Below are positions 8,493 through 16,594 of a stretch of DNA of 64,000 bases, piece after piece. Positions within the stretch are counted from its first letter, which is position 1; each line of letters opens with the position of its first letter. A model generated the notes under the pieces. It did not search any database, had not been told where the DNA came from, and saw nothing but the letters and a program-made list of their open reading frames with translations. This DNA comes from Hyphomicrobiaceae bacterium (GTDB taxonomy: Bacteria; Pseudomonadota; Alphaproteobacteria; Rhizobiales; Devosiaceae). The translations under genes were made by a program, and so were the position numbers. The stretch is from positions 1-64,000 of the forward strand of contig JACKJG010000009.1 in assembly GCA_020638065.1 (NCBI GenBank), in the 5' to 3' direction.

Positions 8493-8966
8493 TCAGGTTC
8501 GTGCGAATTGCATGACCCAATTGGTTTCCCAGCTTTGGCCATTATCAGGTGAAAATGCCTGTTCCCAACGGCAGGCACCGACGGAGAAGGTTTTCCAGAT
8601 AAACCGGACGAGAATATCGCGTCCTTCGTATGTGTCTTTGCAGGTGAAGTTTCCAACTCCGTCGCGAAAGCTGCCAATGACGGGTTTGTCGAGCTGGTGT
8701 GGAGCGCGGCCGTCGAGCCACCAGATTGCCCAATTGCCCGACGCCAAGTCAAAGGAACGTATGGCAATGGCGCGATAGGTGCCATCCGGATGATCAATCA
8801 GATTGTCTTCGATATTCCCCATTCCATTGAGCACCGGCCGTGTGGTGCTCGTGCCCGCAAAACTGTCCCAATCATTACTGCCCTGAAGGCGATGCCGCAG
8901 CCTGCGATGGGCGACCTGCCAGGTTCCAAAGAGAAATTCAAACTCGTTTCCAATGTTGCCGGTCAT
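8493..8966 (-). CDS. DUF1579-like conserved hypothetical protein
   Basis: 157 residues from the ATG at 8966, which has GGAGG nine bases upstream; the longer open frame to 9032 lacks such support. The start MTGNIGNEFEFLFGTWQVAHRRL and later Trp-rich strands (WAIWWLDGR, FIWKTFSVGACRWEQAFSPD) fit the small beta-barrel proteins annotated as DUF1579, of unknown function and often cytoplasmic. No catalytic motif is visible. Convergent with the GFA gene (19 bases apart) and upstream of the pnp terminator region. Confidence 0.75.
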   Translation of the reverse strand: MTGNIGNEFEFLFGTWQVAHRRLRHRLQGSNDWDSFAGTSTTRPVLNGMGNIEDNLIDHPDGTYRAIAIRSFDLASGNWAIWWLDGRAPHQLDKPVIGSFRDGVGNFTCKDTYEGRDILVRFIWKTFSVGACRWEQAFSPDNGQSWETNWVMQFART

Positions 8967-9033
8967 CGTCCAGGGCCTCCAGTCCTTGATGCTGGTGTGC
9001 GCCCGGCTCAGGTCAAATGTTGTCAGCAGCAAA

Positions 9034-9059
9034 AAGCCCGGATCAAGCGATCCGGGCTT
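9034..9059 (-). terminator. Rho-independent terminator of pnp
   Basis: Perfect 11-bp inverted repeat AAGCCCGGATC-AAGC-GATCCGGGCTT. Read on the minus strand it ends in five T residues, and it lies 30 bases after the pnp stop codon. A textbook intrinsic terminator. Confidence 0.88.
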
Positions 9060-9089
9060 CTGCAGTTTCGATGAACGTTCCGTCGAGGT

Positions 9090-11222
9090 TTACGCGTCGT
9101 CGCCGTCTTCGTCCTTGATTTCGTCGCCGGTTTCCTGATCGACGACCTTCATGGACAGGCGGACCTTGCCGCGATCGTCAAAGCCGAGAAGCTTGACCCA
9201 GACCTTGTCGCCCTCATTGACGACATCGGTGGTCTTGCCGACGCGGTGATCGGCAAGCTGGGAGATGTGCACCAGGCCGTCGCGGGGGCCGAAGAAGTTG
9301 ACGAAAGCGCCGAAATCGGCGGTCTTGACGACCGTGCCCTGGTAGATATGACCAACTTCCGGCTCGTCGGTGATCGACTTGATCCACTTGACGGCGGCCT
9401 CGATTTCCGACGCGTTGGACGAGGAGACCTTGACGGTGCCGTCGTCTTCAATGTTGACCTTGGCACCGGTCTTTTCGACGATTTCGCGAATGACCTTGCC
9501 GCCGGTGCCGATCACGTCACGGATCTTGGCGGTCGGGATCGAGAAGCTCTCGATACGTGGTGCGAATTCGCCGACTTCCGAACGGGCCGTGCTGAGGGCC
9601 TTGGCCATTTCACCCAAAATGTGGATGCGGCCGCCCTTGGCCTGTTCCAGAGCGATCTTCATGATCTCTTCGGTGATACCGGCGATCTTGATGTCCATCT
9701 GCAGCGAGGTGACACCGTTTTCGGTACCGGCAACCTTGAAATCCATGTCGCCGAGGTGATCCTCGTCACCGAGAATGTCGGAGAGCACGGCGAATTTCTC
9801 GCCCTCAAGGATCAGGCCCATGGCGATGCCGGCCACAGGCGCCTTCATCGGCACGCCTGCATCCATCAGCGCCAGCGAAGTCCCGCAAACCGTCGCCATC
9901 GACGACGAGCCGTTGGATTCGGTGATCTCGGAGACGATGCGCAGGGTATAAGGGAATTCTTCGGCGGTGGGGCGCATCGGATTGATGGCGCGCCAGGCAA
10001 GCTTACCGTGGCCGATTTCGCGGCGGCCGGGCGAACCCATGCGGCCCGCTTCACCGACCGAATAGGGCGGGAAGTTGTAGTGCAGCATGAAATTCTGCTT
10101 GTAGGTGCCTTCGAGCGAATCGACATATTGCTCGTCTTCAGCGGTTCCGAGGGTTGCAACCACGAGGGCCTGAGTTTCACCGCGAGTGAACAGAGCCGAA
10201 CCATGGGTGCGCGGCAGGAGACCGACTTCAGCAACGATCGGGCGGACCTGATCGAGGGTGCGGCCATCGATACGCGACTTGGTGTCGAGAATGTTCCAGC
10301 GGACGATCTTGGCCTGCAGGGACTTGAAGACCGTTGCGATCTGCTCGTCCTTATATTTGGCCTCTTCACCTTCGGCCGTCGCGTAATGTTCCTTGACCTT
10401 GGTCTTGGCGGCATCCACGGCGGCGTAGCGCTCTTCCTTGGCGGTGATCTTGTAGGCATCGCGAAGGTCGGTTTCGATGACCTTGAGCATGTCAGCTTCG
10501 AGTTCGGACATGTCCTCAGGTTCGAAGTCGCGCGGGTCCTTTGCAGCCATTTCGGCGAGCTTGATGATCGCGTCGATGACCTTCTGGCTCTGTTCGTGGC
10601 CGAACATGACCGCGCCGAGCATGATCTCCTCGGAGAGTTCGCTGGCTTCGGATTCAACCATCAGAACCGCATCTGCCGTGCCGGCCATGACCAGATCGAG
10701 GCGCGAATCATCGCGACGATGGATCGGCGTGTTCAGCACATATTCGCCATCGATATAGCCGATGCGGGCGGCACCGATCGGACCCATGAAAGGAATGCCG
10801 GAAATGGTCAGGGCCGCGGAGGCGGCGACCATGGCCAGAACATCGGGTTCGTTTTCCATGTCGTGCTGCAGAACGGTGATGACAACCTGGGTCTCGTTCT
10901 TGTAGCCATTGGGGAAAAGCGGGCGAATGGGGCGATCGATCAGGCGCGAGATCAGGGTCTCGGCCTCGGTCGGCCGGCCCTCGCGCTTGAAGTAGCCGCC
11001 CGGGATCTTGCCGGCGGCAAACGCCTTTTCCTGATAATTGACGGTGAGGGGGAAGAAATCCTGGCCCTCTTTGGCACTTTTCGCGGAAACGACCGTGGCC
11101 AGAACGGTGGTATCGCCGAGCGAGGCGAGAACGGCGCCGTCTGCCTGACGGGCGATCTTGCCGGTTTCAAGGGTCAGCGGCTGGCCGCCCCAATTGAGCT
11201 CGACCTTGTGGGAATCAAACAT
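9090..11222 (-). CDS. pnp: Polyribonucleotide nucleotidyltransferase (PNPase)
   Basis: 3'-5' phosphorolytic exoribonuclease, core of RNA degradation. From the ATG at 11222 (MFDSHKVELNWGG) it has 710 residues, the usual length; the open frame extends 42 residues further but that part is not PNPase-like. Domains in order: RNase PH 1, the helical linker, RNase PH 2 (with GSPGRREIGHGKLAWRA and the SSSMATVCG segment), a KH domain (IRDVIGTGGKVIREI) and a C-terminal S1 domain (VGHIYQGTVVKTADFGAFVNF). The end is acidic (KDEDGDDA). It follows rpsO, as in most proteobacteria, with a strong hairpin between them. Confidence 0.98.
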   Translation of the reverse strand: MFDSHKVELNWGGQPLTLETGKIARQADGAVLASLGDTTVLATVVSAKSAKEGQDFFPLTVNYQEKAFAAGKIPGGYFKREGRPTEAETLISRLIDRPIRPLFPNGYKNETQVVITVLQHDMENEPDVLAMVAASAALTISGIPFMGPIGAARIGYIDGEYVLNTPIHRRDDSRLDLVMAGTADAVLMVESEASELSEEIMLGAVMFGHEQSQKVIDAIIKLAEMAAKDPRDFEPEDMSELEADMLKVIETDLRDAYKITAKEERYAAVDAAKTKVKEHYATAEGEEAKYKDEQIATVFKSLQAKIVRWNILDTKSRIDGRTLDQVRPIVAEVGLLPRTHGSALFTRGETQALVVATLGTAEDEQYVDSLEGTYKQNFMLHYNFPPYSVGEAGRMGSPGRREIGHGKLAWRAINPMRPTAEEFPYTLRIVSEITESNGSSSMATVCGTSLALMDAGVPMKAPVAGIAMGLILEGEKFAVLSDILGDEDHLGDMDFKVAGTENGVTSLQMDIKIAGITEEIMKIALEQAKGGRIHILGEMAKALSTARSEVGEFAPRIESFSIPTAKIRDVIGTGGKVIREIVEKTGAKVNIEDDGTVKVSSSNASEIEAAVKWIKSITDEPEVGHIYQGTVVKTADFGAFVNFFGPRDGLVHISQLADHRVGKTTDVVNEGDKVWVKLLGFDDRGKVRLSMKVVDQETGDEIKDEDGDDA

Positions 11223-11419
11223 GTTTTCTTTCCATTCATGCGTGCCTGTTCCGGCCCCTGCCGAGCAGGCGATTTGGCCCCCGCCATTGCGGCGAGAGCT
11301 TTTCGTTCGGGTCTGAATGGAGTGGGCAGAATGGCGAGCTGCTTTCATAAACAGATCCCGCAGGGCGGGCGATGAAAGCGGCCAACGATCCTGCCACTCC
11401 GGCCGGACCCAGTTGACGT

Positions 11420-11443
11420 GGCCGGACGGCGAACCGCCCGGCC
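11420..11443 (-). promoter_or_regulatory. UUCG-capped stem-loop between rpsO and pnp
   Basis: On the minus strand GGCCGGGCGG-TTCG-CCGTCCGGCC: a 10-bp stem (one G-U pair) closed by a stable UUCG loop, directly after the rpsO stop. No T-run follows, so it is less likely a full terminator than an mRNA processing or stability element. The rpsO-pnp spacer of E. coli also carries processing hairpins. Confidence 0.65.
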
Positions 11444-11450
11444 GGGTAGT

Positions 11451-11720
11451 CTAGCGGCGCAAACCGAGGCTTTCGATCAAGCTCTTGTAGCGCGACTCGT
11501 CTTTGGCCTTGACGTAATCAAGCAGCCGGCGGCGCTGGCTGACGAGCTTGAGAAGACCGCGCCGGGAATGGTTATCCTTGGCGTGGGTCTTGAAATGCTC
11601 GGTCAGATTGGCGATGCGCTCGGAGAGAACCGCGACCTGGACTTCCGGAGAACCGGTATCGCCCTCTTTGGTCGCGTATTGCTTGATGAGTTCAGCCTTG
11701 CGTTCAGCAGTAATCGACAT
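11451..11720 (-). CDS. rpsO: 30S ribosomal protein S15
   Basis: 89 residues, exactly the family length, from MSITAERKAELIKQYA to the C-terminal SLIESLGLRR. S15 binds 16S rRNA early in small-subunit assembly. Conserved 16S-contacting residues are present: the GDTGSPEVQVAVLSERI region and HxxDNHSRRGLLKLVSQRRRLLDYVK. A leader of ~110 bases precedes it from a possible promoter at 11831-11859; S15 leaders are often autoregulated, but I did not find a convincing fold here. Gene order rpsO-pnp is standard; truB and rbfA, often upstream, are not. Confidence 0.98.
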   Translation of the reverse strand: MSITAERKAELIKQYATKEGDTGSPEVQVAVLSERIANLTEHFKTHAKDNHSRRGLLKLVSQRRRLLDYVKAKDESRYKSLIESLGLRR

Positions 11721-11830
11721 CGGGTCATCCTTTCAAAAAGTGAGGATTGGGTCGCCCCGGGCCGGGATGTCGTCCAGCGAAGGGCCGTTGGTTCCGGCAC
11801 TCGCCGAAAAGGCAGGCCGGATGGGTGCGC

Positions 11831-11859
11831 GCTATAGTGCATTTGACGGTGAAATGCAA
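11831..11859 (-). promoter_or_regulatory. Possible sigma-70 promoter for rpsO-pnp
   Basis: On the minus strand TTGCAT, 17-base spacer, TATAGC, about 110 bases before the rpsO start. The -35 match is only moderate, so this is a tentative call. Confidence 0.4.
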
Positions 11860-11866
11860 AGACTAT

Positions 11867-11896
11867 CGCTTTTGTGCGCTTTTGTGCGCTTTTGTG
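11867..11896. repeat. Three tandem copies of a 10-bp unit
   Basis: CGCTTTTGTG repeated three times without interruption in the 352-base gap between rpsO and the ArsR gene (11721-12072). It lies just upstream of the proposed rpsO promoter. The 10-bp period equals one helical turn, which would suit a phased binding site, but it may be simple slippage. The rest of this gap holds the ArsR operator region and no gene I can support. Confidence 0.7.
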
Positions 11897-12010
11897 CCCC
11901 TGGCGATCCTGAGCATTGCAGCAACTGCATTTGTGCATTTCTGAGAGGCGCTGCCGGATTCGAGCGTGAAAATTCCGGCCCCCCGGGATTCCGAATCGAT
12001 CGCGAATCAT

Positions 12011-12063
12011 ATATAGATACACATCTATATGATGTCTTTTGTCATATAGTTTTCTATCTATAT
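12011..12063. promoter_or_regulatory. AT-rich promoter/operator region of the ArsR gene with two inverted repeats
   Basis: ATATAGAT-ACAC-ATCTATAT at 12011-12030 (exact 8-bp arms) and ATATAG-N8-CTATAT at 12044-12063 share the ATATAG core and end 9 bases before the ArsR start. The segment is strikingly AT-rich compared with its GC-rich surroundings. Probable autoregulatory operators. Confidence 0.6.
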
Positions 12064-12072
12064 ATTCCAAGT

Positions 12073-12336
12073 ATGAACGCAGACACACTTTTTCGCCTTC
12101 TGGCCGATCCCACGCGCCGCGCGCTCTACGAGCGCATCACGGATCGTGGCGGGCAAACCGTGGGCGACCTGACATTGTTTTCGGGCGTTTCGCAGCCCAC
12201 CGTTTCCAAACACTTGTCGTTGATGAAAGAGGCTGGGCTGGTTACAGGCGAGCGCAATGGACGAGAAATTGTCTATCGAACGCTGCCGGAAGGTCTGGAG
12301 CCGTTCAAACATTGGCTTGCGGTCTATGGAGGGTAA
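12073..12336 (+). CDS. ArsR/SmtB family transcriptional regulator
   Basis: 87 residues, a minimal winged helix-turn-helix protein: MNADTLFRLLADPTRRALYERI is the typical ArsR opening, QPTVSKHLSLMKEAGLV the recognition helix region and GERNGREIVYRTL the wing. No Cys or His metal site is visible, so it is probably not a metal sensor; it resembles the SdpR-like autorepressor group. The ATG at 12073 is chosen because the operator repeats end just before it. It precedes a GNAT acetyltransferase by 6 bases, so both are likely controlled together. Confidence 0.9.
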   Translation: MNADTLFRLLADPTRRALYERITDRGGQTVGDLTLFSGVSQPTVSKHLSLMKEAGLVTGERNGREIVYRTLPEGLEPFKHWLAVYGG

Positions 12337-12342
12337 TAGGCG

Positions 12343-12852
12343 ATGATTCCGACAATCGAGACCGAACGGCTGCGGCTAAGGGCCCCGGTCCTGGCCGATT
12401 TCCCCGCCTTTGCCGGCATGCTTGGTTCGCGGCGCTCTACCTATATGGGCGGACCCTGTTCCGAGACCGAAGCCTGGAAGTGGTTCTGCATCGACGTGGC
12501 GCAATGGCATCTGTTCGGGCACGGGGCGTTGATGATCGAACGGCGCGAAGACAAAGTCTGCGTTGGCGAAGTCGGATTGAATGCCGGCCCGCTCTTTCCC
12601 GAGATGGAACTTGGCTGGCTGCTCTATGATGGTTTCGAGGGTCAGGGCTATGCCAGCGAGGCAGCACATGCCCTGCGCGACTGGGCGTTTGCGGATTTCG
12701 GGGCGTCCACGCTGGTCAGTTATGTCGATCGCGGAAATTCGGCTTCGATTGCGCTGGCCAGGCGCCTGGGTGCCATTGAGGATATGCATGCGGCACGGCC
12801 AGATCCGGAGGATCTGGTGTTCCGGCATCAGCGCGGAACTTCAACGCCATAG
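12343..12852 (+). CDS. GNAT family N-acetyltransferase
   Basis: 169 residues of the RimJ/RimL-type GNAT fold: IETERLRLRAPVLADFPAFAGML at the start, central strands ending in LGWLLYDGFEGQGYASEAAHALRDWAF with the acetyl-CoA-binding loop (Q/R-x-x-G-x-A variant), and the SYVDRGNSASIALARRLGA segment typical of this subgroup. Uses acetyl-CoA to acetylate a small molecule or a protein N-terminus; the acceptor is unknown. Coupled to the ArsR gene. Its 3' end overlaps the convergent DUF45 metallopeptidase gene by 25 bases. Confidence 0.9.
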   Translation: MIPTIETERLRLRAPVLADFPAFAGMLGSRRSTYMGGPCSETEAWKWFCIDVAQWHLFGHGALMIERREDKVCVGEVGLNAGPLFPEMELGWLLYDGFEGQGYASEAAHALRDWAFADFGASTLVSYVDRGNSASIALARRLGAIEDMHAARPDPEDLVFRHQRGTSTP

Positions 12853-13565
12853 GTCATCAGATCGGCACCATGGGCCTTTAACCAGGCCTGTCCACGGGCC
12901 ATATCGGGTAAAGTTTGCTCCACCAATGCCCAGAAACGGTCGGAATGGTTCATTTCGCGCAGGTGGGCGACCTCGTGCGCGGCCACATAGTCGAGCACGA
13001 AGGGCGGCGCCAGGATCAGGCGCCAATTGTAGTTGAGCCTTTTGCTGCTCGAGCAGGATCCCCAGCGCGACGACTGGCTTCTGAGGGTAATGGCAGCGGG
13101 CTTGACCCCAAGCCGTTCGGCATGAAAACCGGTCCGGTCCTTGAGGTCGGTCAGGGCCTCGGCTTTCAGCCAATCCGTGAGGCGGCGTGCCATATGCTCG
13201 GGTCCGCCGGGTACCAGCAGCCGCGGAATATCACCTTTGATGACGCTGATTGTGCCGCGCAATTGCGAGGTGCCGACAATCCGTATTTCTTCGCCACGTA
13301 GTGGAAAGATGGCGCCTTCGACAAAGGGTTTGGGTTTGGGCGCACGCGCCAATCGCGCGGCGAGCCAATGACGCTGTTTTTCCAGAAAGGCTTCGACCTC
13401 GCGGACGCGGCCGCGCAGCGGCACAGACAAGGATGGTTTCCCCGTGCGCCCGATCGTCAGCCGGTACGAACGACTCCGCGCATTGGGTTTGACAGCAATC
13501 GCGACAGGTTCGCCGTCGATATCGAGGGCAAAGTGATCCGGCCAGTCTGTGGTGCGCGAAAACAT
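12828..13565 (-). CDS. YgjP-like (DUF45/M48-type) metallopeptidase
   Basis: 245 residues with the zinc metallopeptidase signature HEVAH at 197-201 followed by LREMNHSDRFW, where the third zinc ligand H207 lies. The preceding SRWGSCSSSKRLNYNWRLILAP is characteristic of the YgjP/SprT-like DUF45 family. The N-terminal half is a conserved beta-rich region. Cytoplasmic, physiological substrate unknown. It is upstream of nothing obvious; the next minus gene, dnaQ, ends 48 bases on its 5' side. Confidence 0.9.
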   Translation of the reverse strand: MFSRTTDWPDHFALDIDGEPVAIAVKPNARSRSYRLTIGRTGKPSLSVPLRGRVREVEAFLEKQRHWLAARLARAPKPKPFVEGAIFPLRGEEIRIVGTSQLRGTISVIKGDIPRLLVPGGPEHMARRLTDWLKAEALTDLKDRTGFHAERLGVKPAAITLRSQSSRWGSCSSSKRLNYNWRLILAPPFVLDYVAAHEVAHLREMNHSDRFWALVEQTLPDMARGQAWLKAHGADLMTYGVEVPR

Positions 13566-13613
13566 GGCGTCAATCTGCCTGATTCGTCCTGCGGGCCGAA
13601 GCCAATTGCGTGA

Positions 13614-14324
13614 TCAGGCGTCGCGGGTCTTGCCAGTATAGCGCTGCCAGAGCGCGCCCTCGCCCAGATTTTCAATGAATGCGCGATGTGCCTCGAGCGC
13701 GCGCTCATCCAGCCTTGGCGGCAGAGGCTGCGGCCTGTTTGGATAGTGCCGGTTGGTGATTTCGCCGGGCTGAGCCATGCGCTCAGCGTCAATGGACAGA
13801 GCCAGGGCGACTTGCCGGCCACCGATCAGTTCAAGGTAGACTTCGGCGAGAATTTCGCTGTCGAGCAAGGCGCCGTGCAGGGCGCGTCTGGAATTGTCGA
13901 TGCCATAATGTTTGCAGAGCGCGTCGAGGCTGACGCGGGCGCCGGGATGGACCTGGCGTGCCAGCTGTACCGTGTCGATGACGTCGTTTTGCAGTTGCCG
14001 GCGGCCGGTCTTTTCCATCTCGGCGTTGAGAAAGGCCATGTCGAACGGCGCGTTATGAATGATCAGGCAGGCTTCGCCGACAAATTCGGAGAAGTTTTCC
14101 GCCACCTCATCGAATTTCGGTTTGTCGGCAAGAAACTCATCGCTCAATCCGTGAATGCGATAGGCCTCCTCGGGCATCGGGCGTTCGGGATTGAGGTATT
14201 GGTGAAAATGCTTGCCCGTAGGAATGTGGTTGATCAGTTCAACGCAGCCTATTTCGACGACGCGATCGCCATTGCGCGCATCAAGGCCCGTCGTTTCCGT
14301 ATCGAGCACGATCTCACGAATCAT
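13614..14324 (-). CDS. dnaQ: DNA polymerase III epsilon subunit (3'-5' proofreading exonuclease)
   Basis: 236 residues, DEDDh exonuclease. ExoI motif DTETTGLD at 8-15 supplies the first two acidic residues; ExoII lies around HNAPFDMAFLNAEM and ExoIII is HGALLDSEILAEVY. The C-terminal tail would bind the alpha subunit. Proofreads during replication. It overlaps coaE by 11 bases, and the order maf-aroE-coaE-dnaQ (read on the minus strand) is the conserved arrangement next to the replication origin in Hyphomicrobiales. Confidence 0.96.
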   Translation of the reverse strand: MIREIVLDTETTGLDARNGDRVVEIGCVELINHIPTGKHFHQYLNPERPMPEEAYRIHGLSDEFLADKPKFDEVAENFSEFVGEACLIIHNAPFDMAFLNAEMEKTGRRQLQNDVIDTVQLARQVHPGARVSLDALCKHYGIDNSRRALHGALLDSEILAEVYLELIGGRQVALALSIDAERMAQPGEITNRHYPNRPQPLPPRLDERALEAHRAFIENLGEGALWQRYTGKTRDA

Positions 14325-14916
14325 CGGACGTTTTCATCTCCGTGCAGGCGCGAAAAATGTTCGCCACCTGTTGTTCGACCGCAGCGAAGCTCTGATTTGT
14401 GTCGATGGCGAAATCAGCGGCGGCGCGTTTTTGGTCCTGTGACCATTGGCGCGACAGGATGGTCTGCAATTTTTCATCGGTCATGGCTGGCCGCAAGAGC
14501 GCCCGCCGTCTTTGTTCTTGTTCATCACAGAAGGTGACGGCCACCGCGTCGAAATCGCTCCCCTGCCCCGTTTCATAGAGCAAGGGAATGTCAAAAACGG
14601 CAATTGCAGCACCCGATGCCGCCGCTTCATCGGAAAATGCGCGCATGCGCCGGCGCACAAGAGGGTGGACGATGGATTCAAGCTGGCTGATGCGTTCGGG
14701 ATGACCGACAAGCTGGGCGGAAAGCGCCGTACGGTCGATTTTGCCCTCACGAAAAGTACCAGGAAAGGCCTCGCTCACCGGCCCCACTGCCTCACCTTCA
14801 TAAAGGTCATGGACGGCCTGATCGGCGGAGTAGATCTGGGCCCCGAGCGCCTTGAATGCCTCCAAGACGGTCGATTTTCCGGTGGCAATAGAGCCGGTCA
14901 GACCGAGCCGGAACAT
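14314..14916 (-). CDS. coaE: Dephospho-CoA kinase
   Basis: 200 residues, last step of coenzyme A synthesis (phosphorylation of the 3'-OH of dephospho-CoA). The P-loop GLTGSIATGKST is at 5-16; DQAVHDLY with the catalytic Asp follows near 33, and the lid and CoA region continues with HPLVRRRM. Its start codon shares one base with the aroE stop and its end overlaps dnaQ, so translation is probably coupled through the block. Confidence 0.96.
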   Translation of the reverse strand: MFRLGLTGSIATGKSTVLEAFKALGAQIYSADQAVHDLYEGEAVGPVSEAFPGTFREGKIDRTALSAQLVGHPERISQLESIVHPLVRRRMRAFSDEAAASGAAIAVFDIPLLYETGQGSDFDAVAVTFCDEQEQRRRALLRPAMTDEKLQTILSRQWSQDQKRAAADFAIDTNQSFAAVEQQVANIFRACTEMKTSDDS

Positions 14917-15755
14917 CAGGACTTTTCCCCGCCGAAAAGGTCGGCCTCGATCAATTGGCGCAGGTCCGCGTCAACTTCGGGGCGGATACGAAACCAACGC
15001 TCAAAGCCCGGCACGGCCTGGTGCAACAGCATGCCAAGCCCGTCTATTGCTCGAAGGCCTGCTTTTCGCGCATCTGCCAGAAGCGGGGTTTCGAGTGGCG
15101 TGTAGACGATGTCCGTCACGATTGCGTTTTGTGGCAGCAGGGAAAGGTCGAGACCTTGGTGTCTTTCCTCATGCATACCGATGCTGGTGGCATTGATGAG
15201 CAGGCTTGTGCGGGCCAGGACTTGGGCGAGATCGCTTTGGGCCAATGGTTTGGCTTGCGGCCCAAACTCGGCAGCCAATTGTTCGGCCCTTTGCAGCGTC
15301 CGGTTGGCCAAGTGAATGGTTGCGCCGGTGCGGCTCTTTAGTCCGTGAATCAAGGCGCGGCTGGCGCCACCGGCACCGAGAATAGTGACGATTTCGAGAT
15401 TCTCGTCCCAGCCGGGGGCTTTGTCATCGAGATTGGCGAGAAATCCATAGGCGTCGCTGTTGTCGCCGACGATTCTGTTTCCGGAGACAAAGATCGTATT
15501 GGCGGCGCCGATCTGCCGGGCGGTGTCGGTGATGTCATCGCAAAGCGCGATTACCGCTTCCTTGTGGGGAATGGTCACATTGCCGCCCACGAATTCTCCG
15601 GTGCGGATGCTGTCGAAAAAAGGAGGCAGCTTCTCGGGCGTGACATCATGTCGGTCATATGTGCCTGAGAGGCCATGCTTTTCGAGCCAGTACCGGTGAA
15701 TGAGCGGCGACCGGGAATGGGCAATAGGGTGACCGATAACGAATGCCTGTTTCAT
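14916..15755 (-). CDS. aroE: Shikimate dehydrogenase (NADP+)
   Basis: 279 residues, reduces 3-dehydroshikimate to shikimate in aromatic amino acid synthesis. The shikimate-binding SRSPLIHRYW is at 14-23, the catalytic Lys is in GNVTIPHKEAV near 66, the catalytic Asp in DNSDAYGF, and the NADP site is GAGGASRALIHGL near 127. Directly adjacent to maf (no gap) and overlapping coaE by one base. Confidence 0.96.
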   Translation of the reverse strand: MKQAFVIGHPIAHSRSPLIHRYWLEKHGLSGTYDRHDVTPEKLPPFFDSIRTGEFVGGNVTIPHKEAVIALCDDITDTARQIGAANTIFVSGNRIVGDNSDAYGFLANLDDKAPGWDENLEIVTILGAGGASRALIHGLKSRTGATIHLANRTLQRAEQLAAEFGPQAKPLAQSDLAQVLARTSLLINATSIGMHEERHQGLDLSLLPQNAIVTDIVYTPLETPLLADARKAGLRAIDGLGMLLHQAVPGFERWFRIRPEVDADLRQLIEADLFGGEKS

Positions 15756-16385
15756 CTAGCGTCCAGTGTCACTGTCGTTTTCGGGCAGGCCGCCGAATTG
15801 GCGCAGGGCTCGCAGCAAGGGAAGCAGCGGCAGGCCCAGAATGGAGAAATAGTCGCCTGAAATGGATTTGAACAGGCGTATCGACGGCCCTTCGAGACGA
15901 TAGCAACCCACCGAAAAGAGGAGCTCTTCTCCTTCGAGGTGGATCACTTCGTCCAACTCCTGGTCGGAGAATTCGTTCATGCTCATCCCGGCACTCTCGG
16001 CATGATCCCATATGATGTCTCCGTCGCGGGCCAGCGCCAGGGCTGAGGTCAGGATATGGGTCTGACCGCGGAGTGATTGCAGGCGCAAGCGGGCCTGTTG
16101 CAGATCGGAAACCTTGTGCAAAAGCGCTCCTTGATGCGTGAGTGTCTGGTCGGCTCCGATCACTAGTGAACCCGGATGGCTTTGCGAGATCTGGCGGGCC
16201 TTGGCGCTGGCCAATGCCCTGGCGTGGGCGACGTTTCCCTTGCTTTTGAACAGGTGATCGAAGCGTCGTTCGTCCACATCGGATGGCTCAACAGCAAAGG
16301 AAAGGCCCGCATTTTCAAGCAATTGTTGCCGGGTTGTGCTGGCCGACGCCAGAATGAGCGGCCGGGGAGATCGATTGTTGTGCAC
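15756..16385 (-). CDS. maf: Maf-like nucleoside triphosphate pyrophosphatase
   Basis: 209 residues of the Maf/HAM1-like fold, hydrolysing non-canonical or pyrimidine NTPs to NMP and pyrophosphate. The N-terminal substrate loop is LILASASTTRQQLLENAGL, with the usual Ser/Thr-Arg; other conserved parts are LVIGADQTL and GCYRLEGPSIRLFKSISGDY. It is the first gene of the minus-strand aroE-coaE-dnaQ block and transcribes away from the candidate origin at 16386-16771. Confidence 0.94.
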   Translation of the reverse strand: MHNNRSPRPLILASASTTRQQLLENAGLSFAVEPSDVDERRFDHLFKSKGNVAHARALASAKARQISQSHPGSLVIGADQTLTHQGALLHKVSDLQQARLRLQSLRGQTHILTSALALARDGDIIWDHAESAGMSMNEFSDQELDEVIHLEGEELLFSVGCYRLEGPSIRLFKSISGDYFSILGLPLLPLLRALRQFGGLPENDSDTGR

Positions 16386-16438
16386 AGCGTTGGCCGGGTT
16401 GTTGGACTGGCGGGGACAAAATCGGGATCAGAAGCGAG

Positions 16439-16447
16439 TTATTCCCG
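16439..16447 (+). promoter_or_regulatory. DnaA-box-like site
   Basis: TTATTCCCG matches the TTATNCACA consensus at 7 of 9 positions. Weak on its own; counted because of the neighbouring boxes. Confidence 0.35.
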
Positions 16448-16511
16448 TTTAATGGTTTGTCTTTGCATAGTTTGACCGATGTGCGCAAATGGCCGGAGAG
16501 GCTGTGAATTT

Positions 16512-16520
16512 TGGGAATAA
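16512..16520 (-). promoter_or_regulatory. DnaA-box-like site
   Basis: On the minus strand TTATTCCCA, 8 of 9 positions of TTATNCACA. Confidence 0.5.
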
Positions 16521-16563
16521 CGTGAAGACTTACGGACAGAAGGGAGCGGCGAAGCGCACTGGC

Positions 16564-16572
16564 TTATCCCCA
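16564..16572 (+). promoter_or_regulatory. DnaA-box-like site
   Basis: TTATCCCCA, 8 of 9 positions of TTATNCACA, 22 bases before the first CtrA-like motif. Confidence 0.5.
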
Positions 16573-16594
16573 TGCTGATCGTCAGCAAATGGTG

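Noticed and set aside
9246..11375. Long plus-strand open frame antisense to pnp
   Set aside because: It is an exact shadow of PNPase; its translation has no domain pattern and the GC-rich codon bias explains the lack of stops.
11548..12072. N-terminal extension of the ArsR gene
   Set aside because: This part overlaps rpsO on the other strand and the operator repeats; the ArsR domain starts at 12073.
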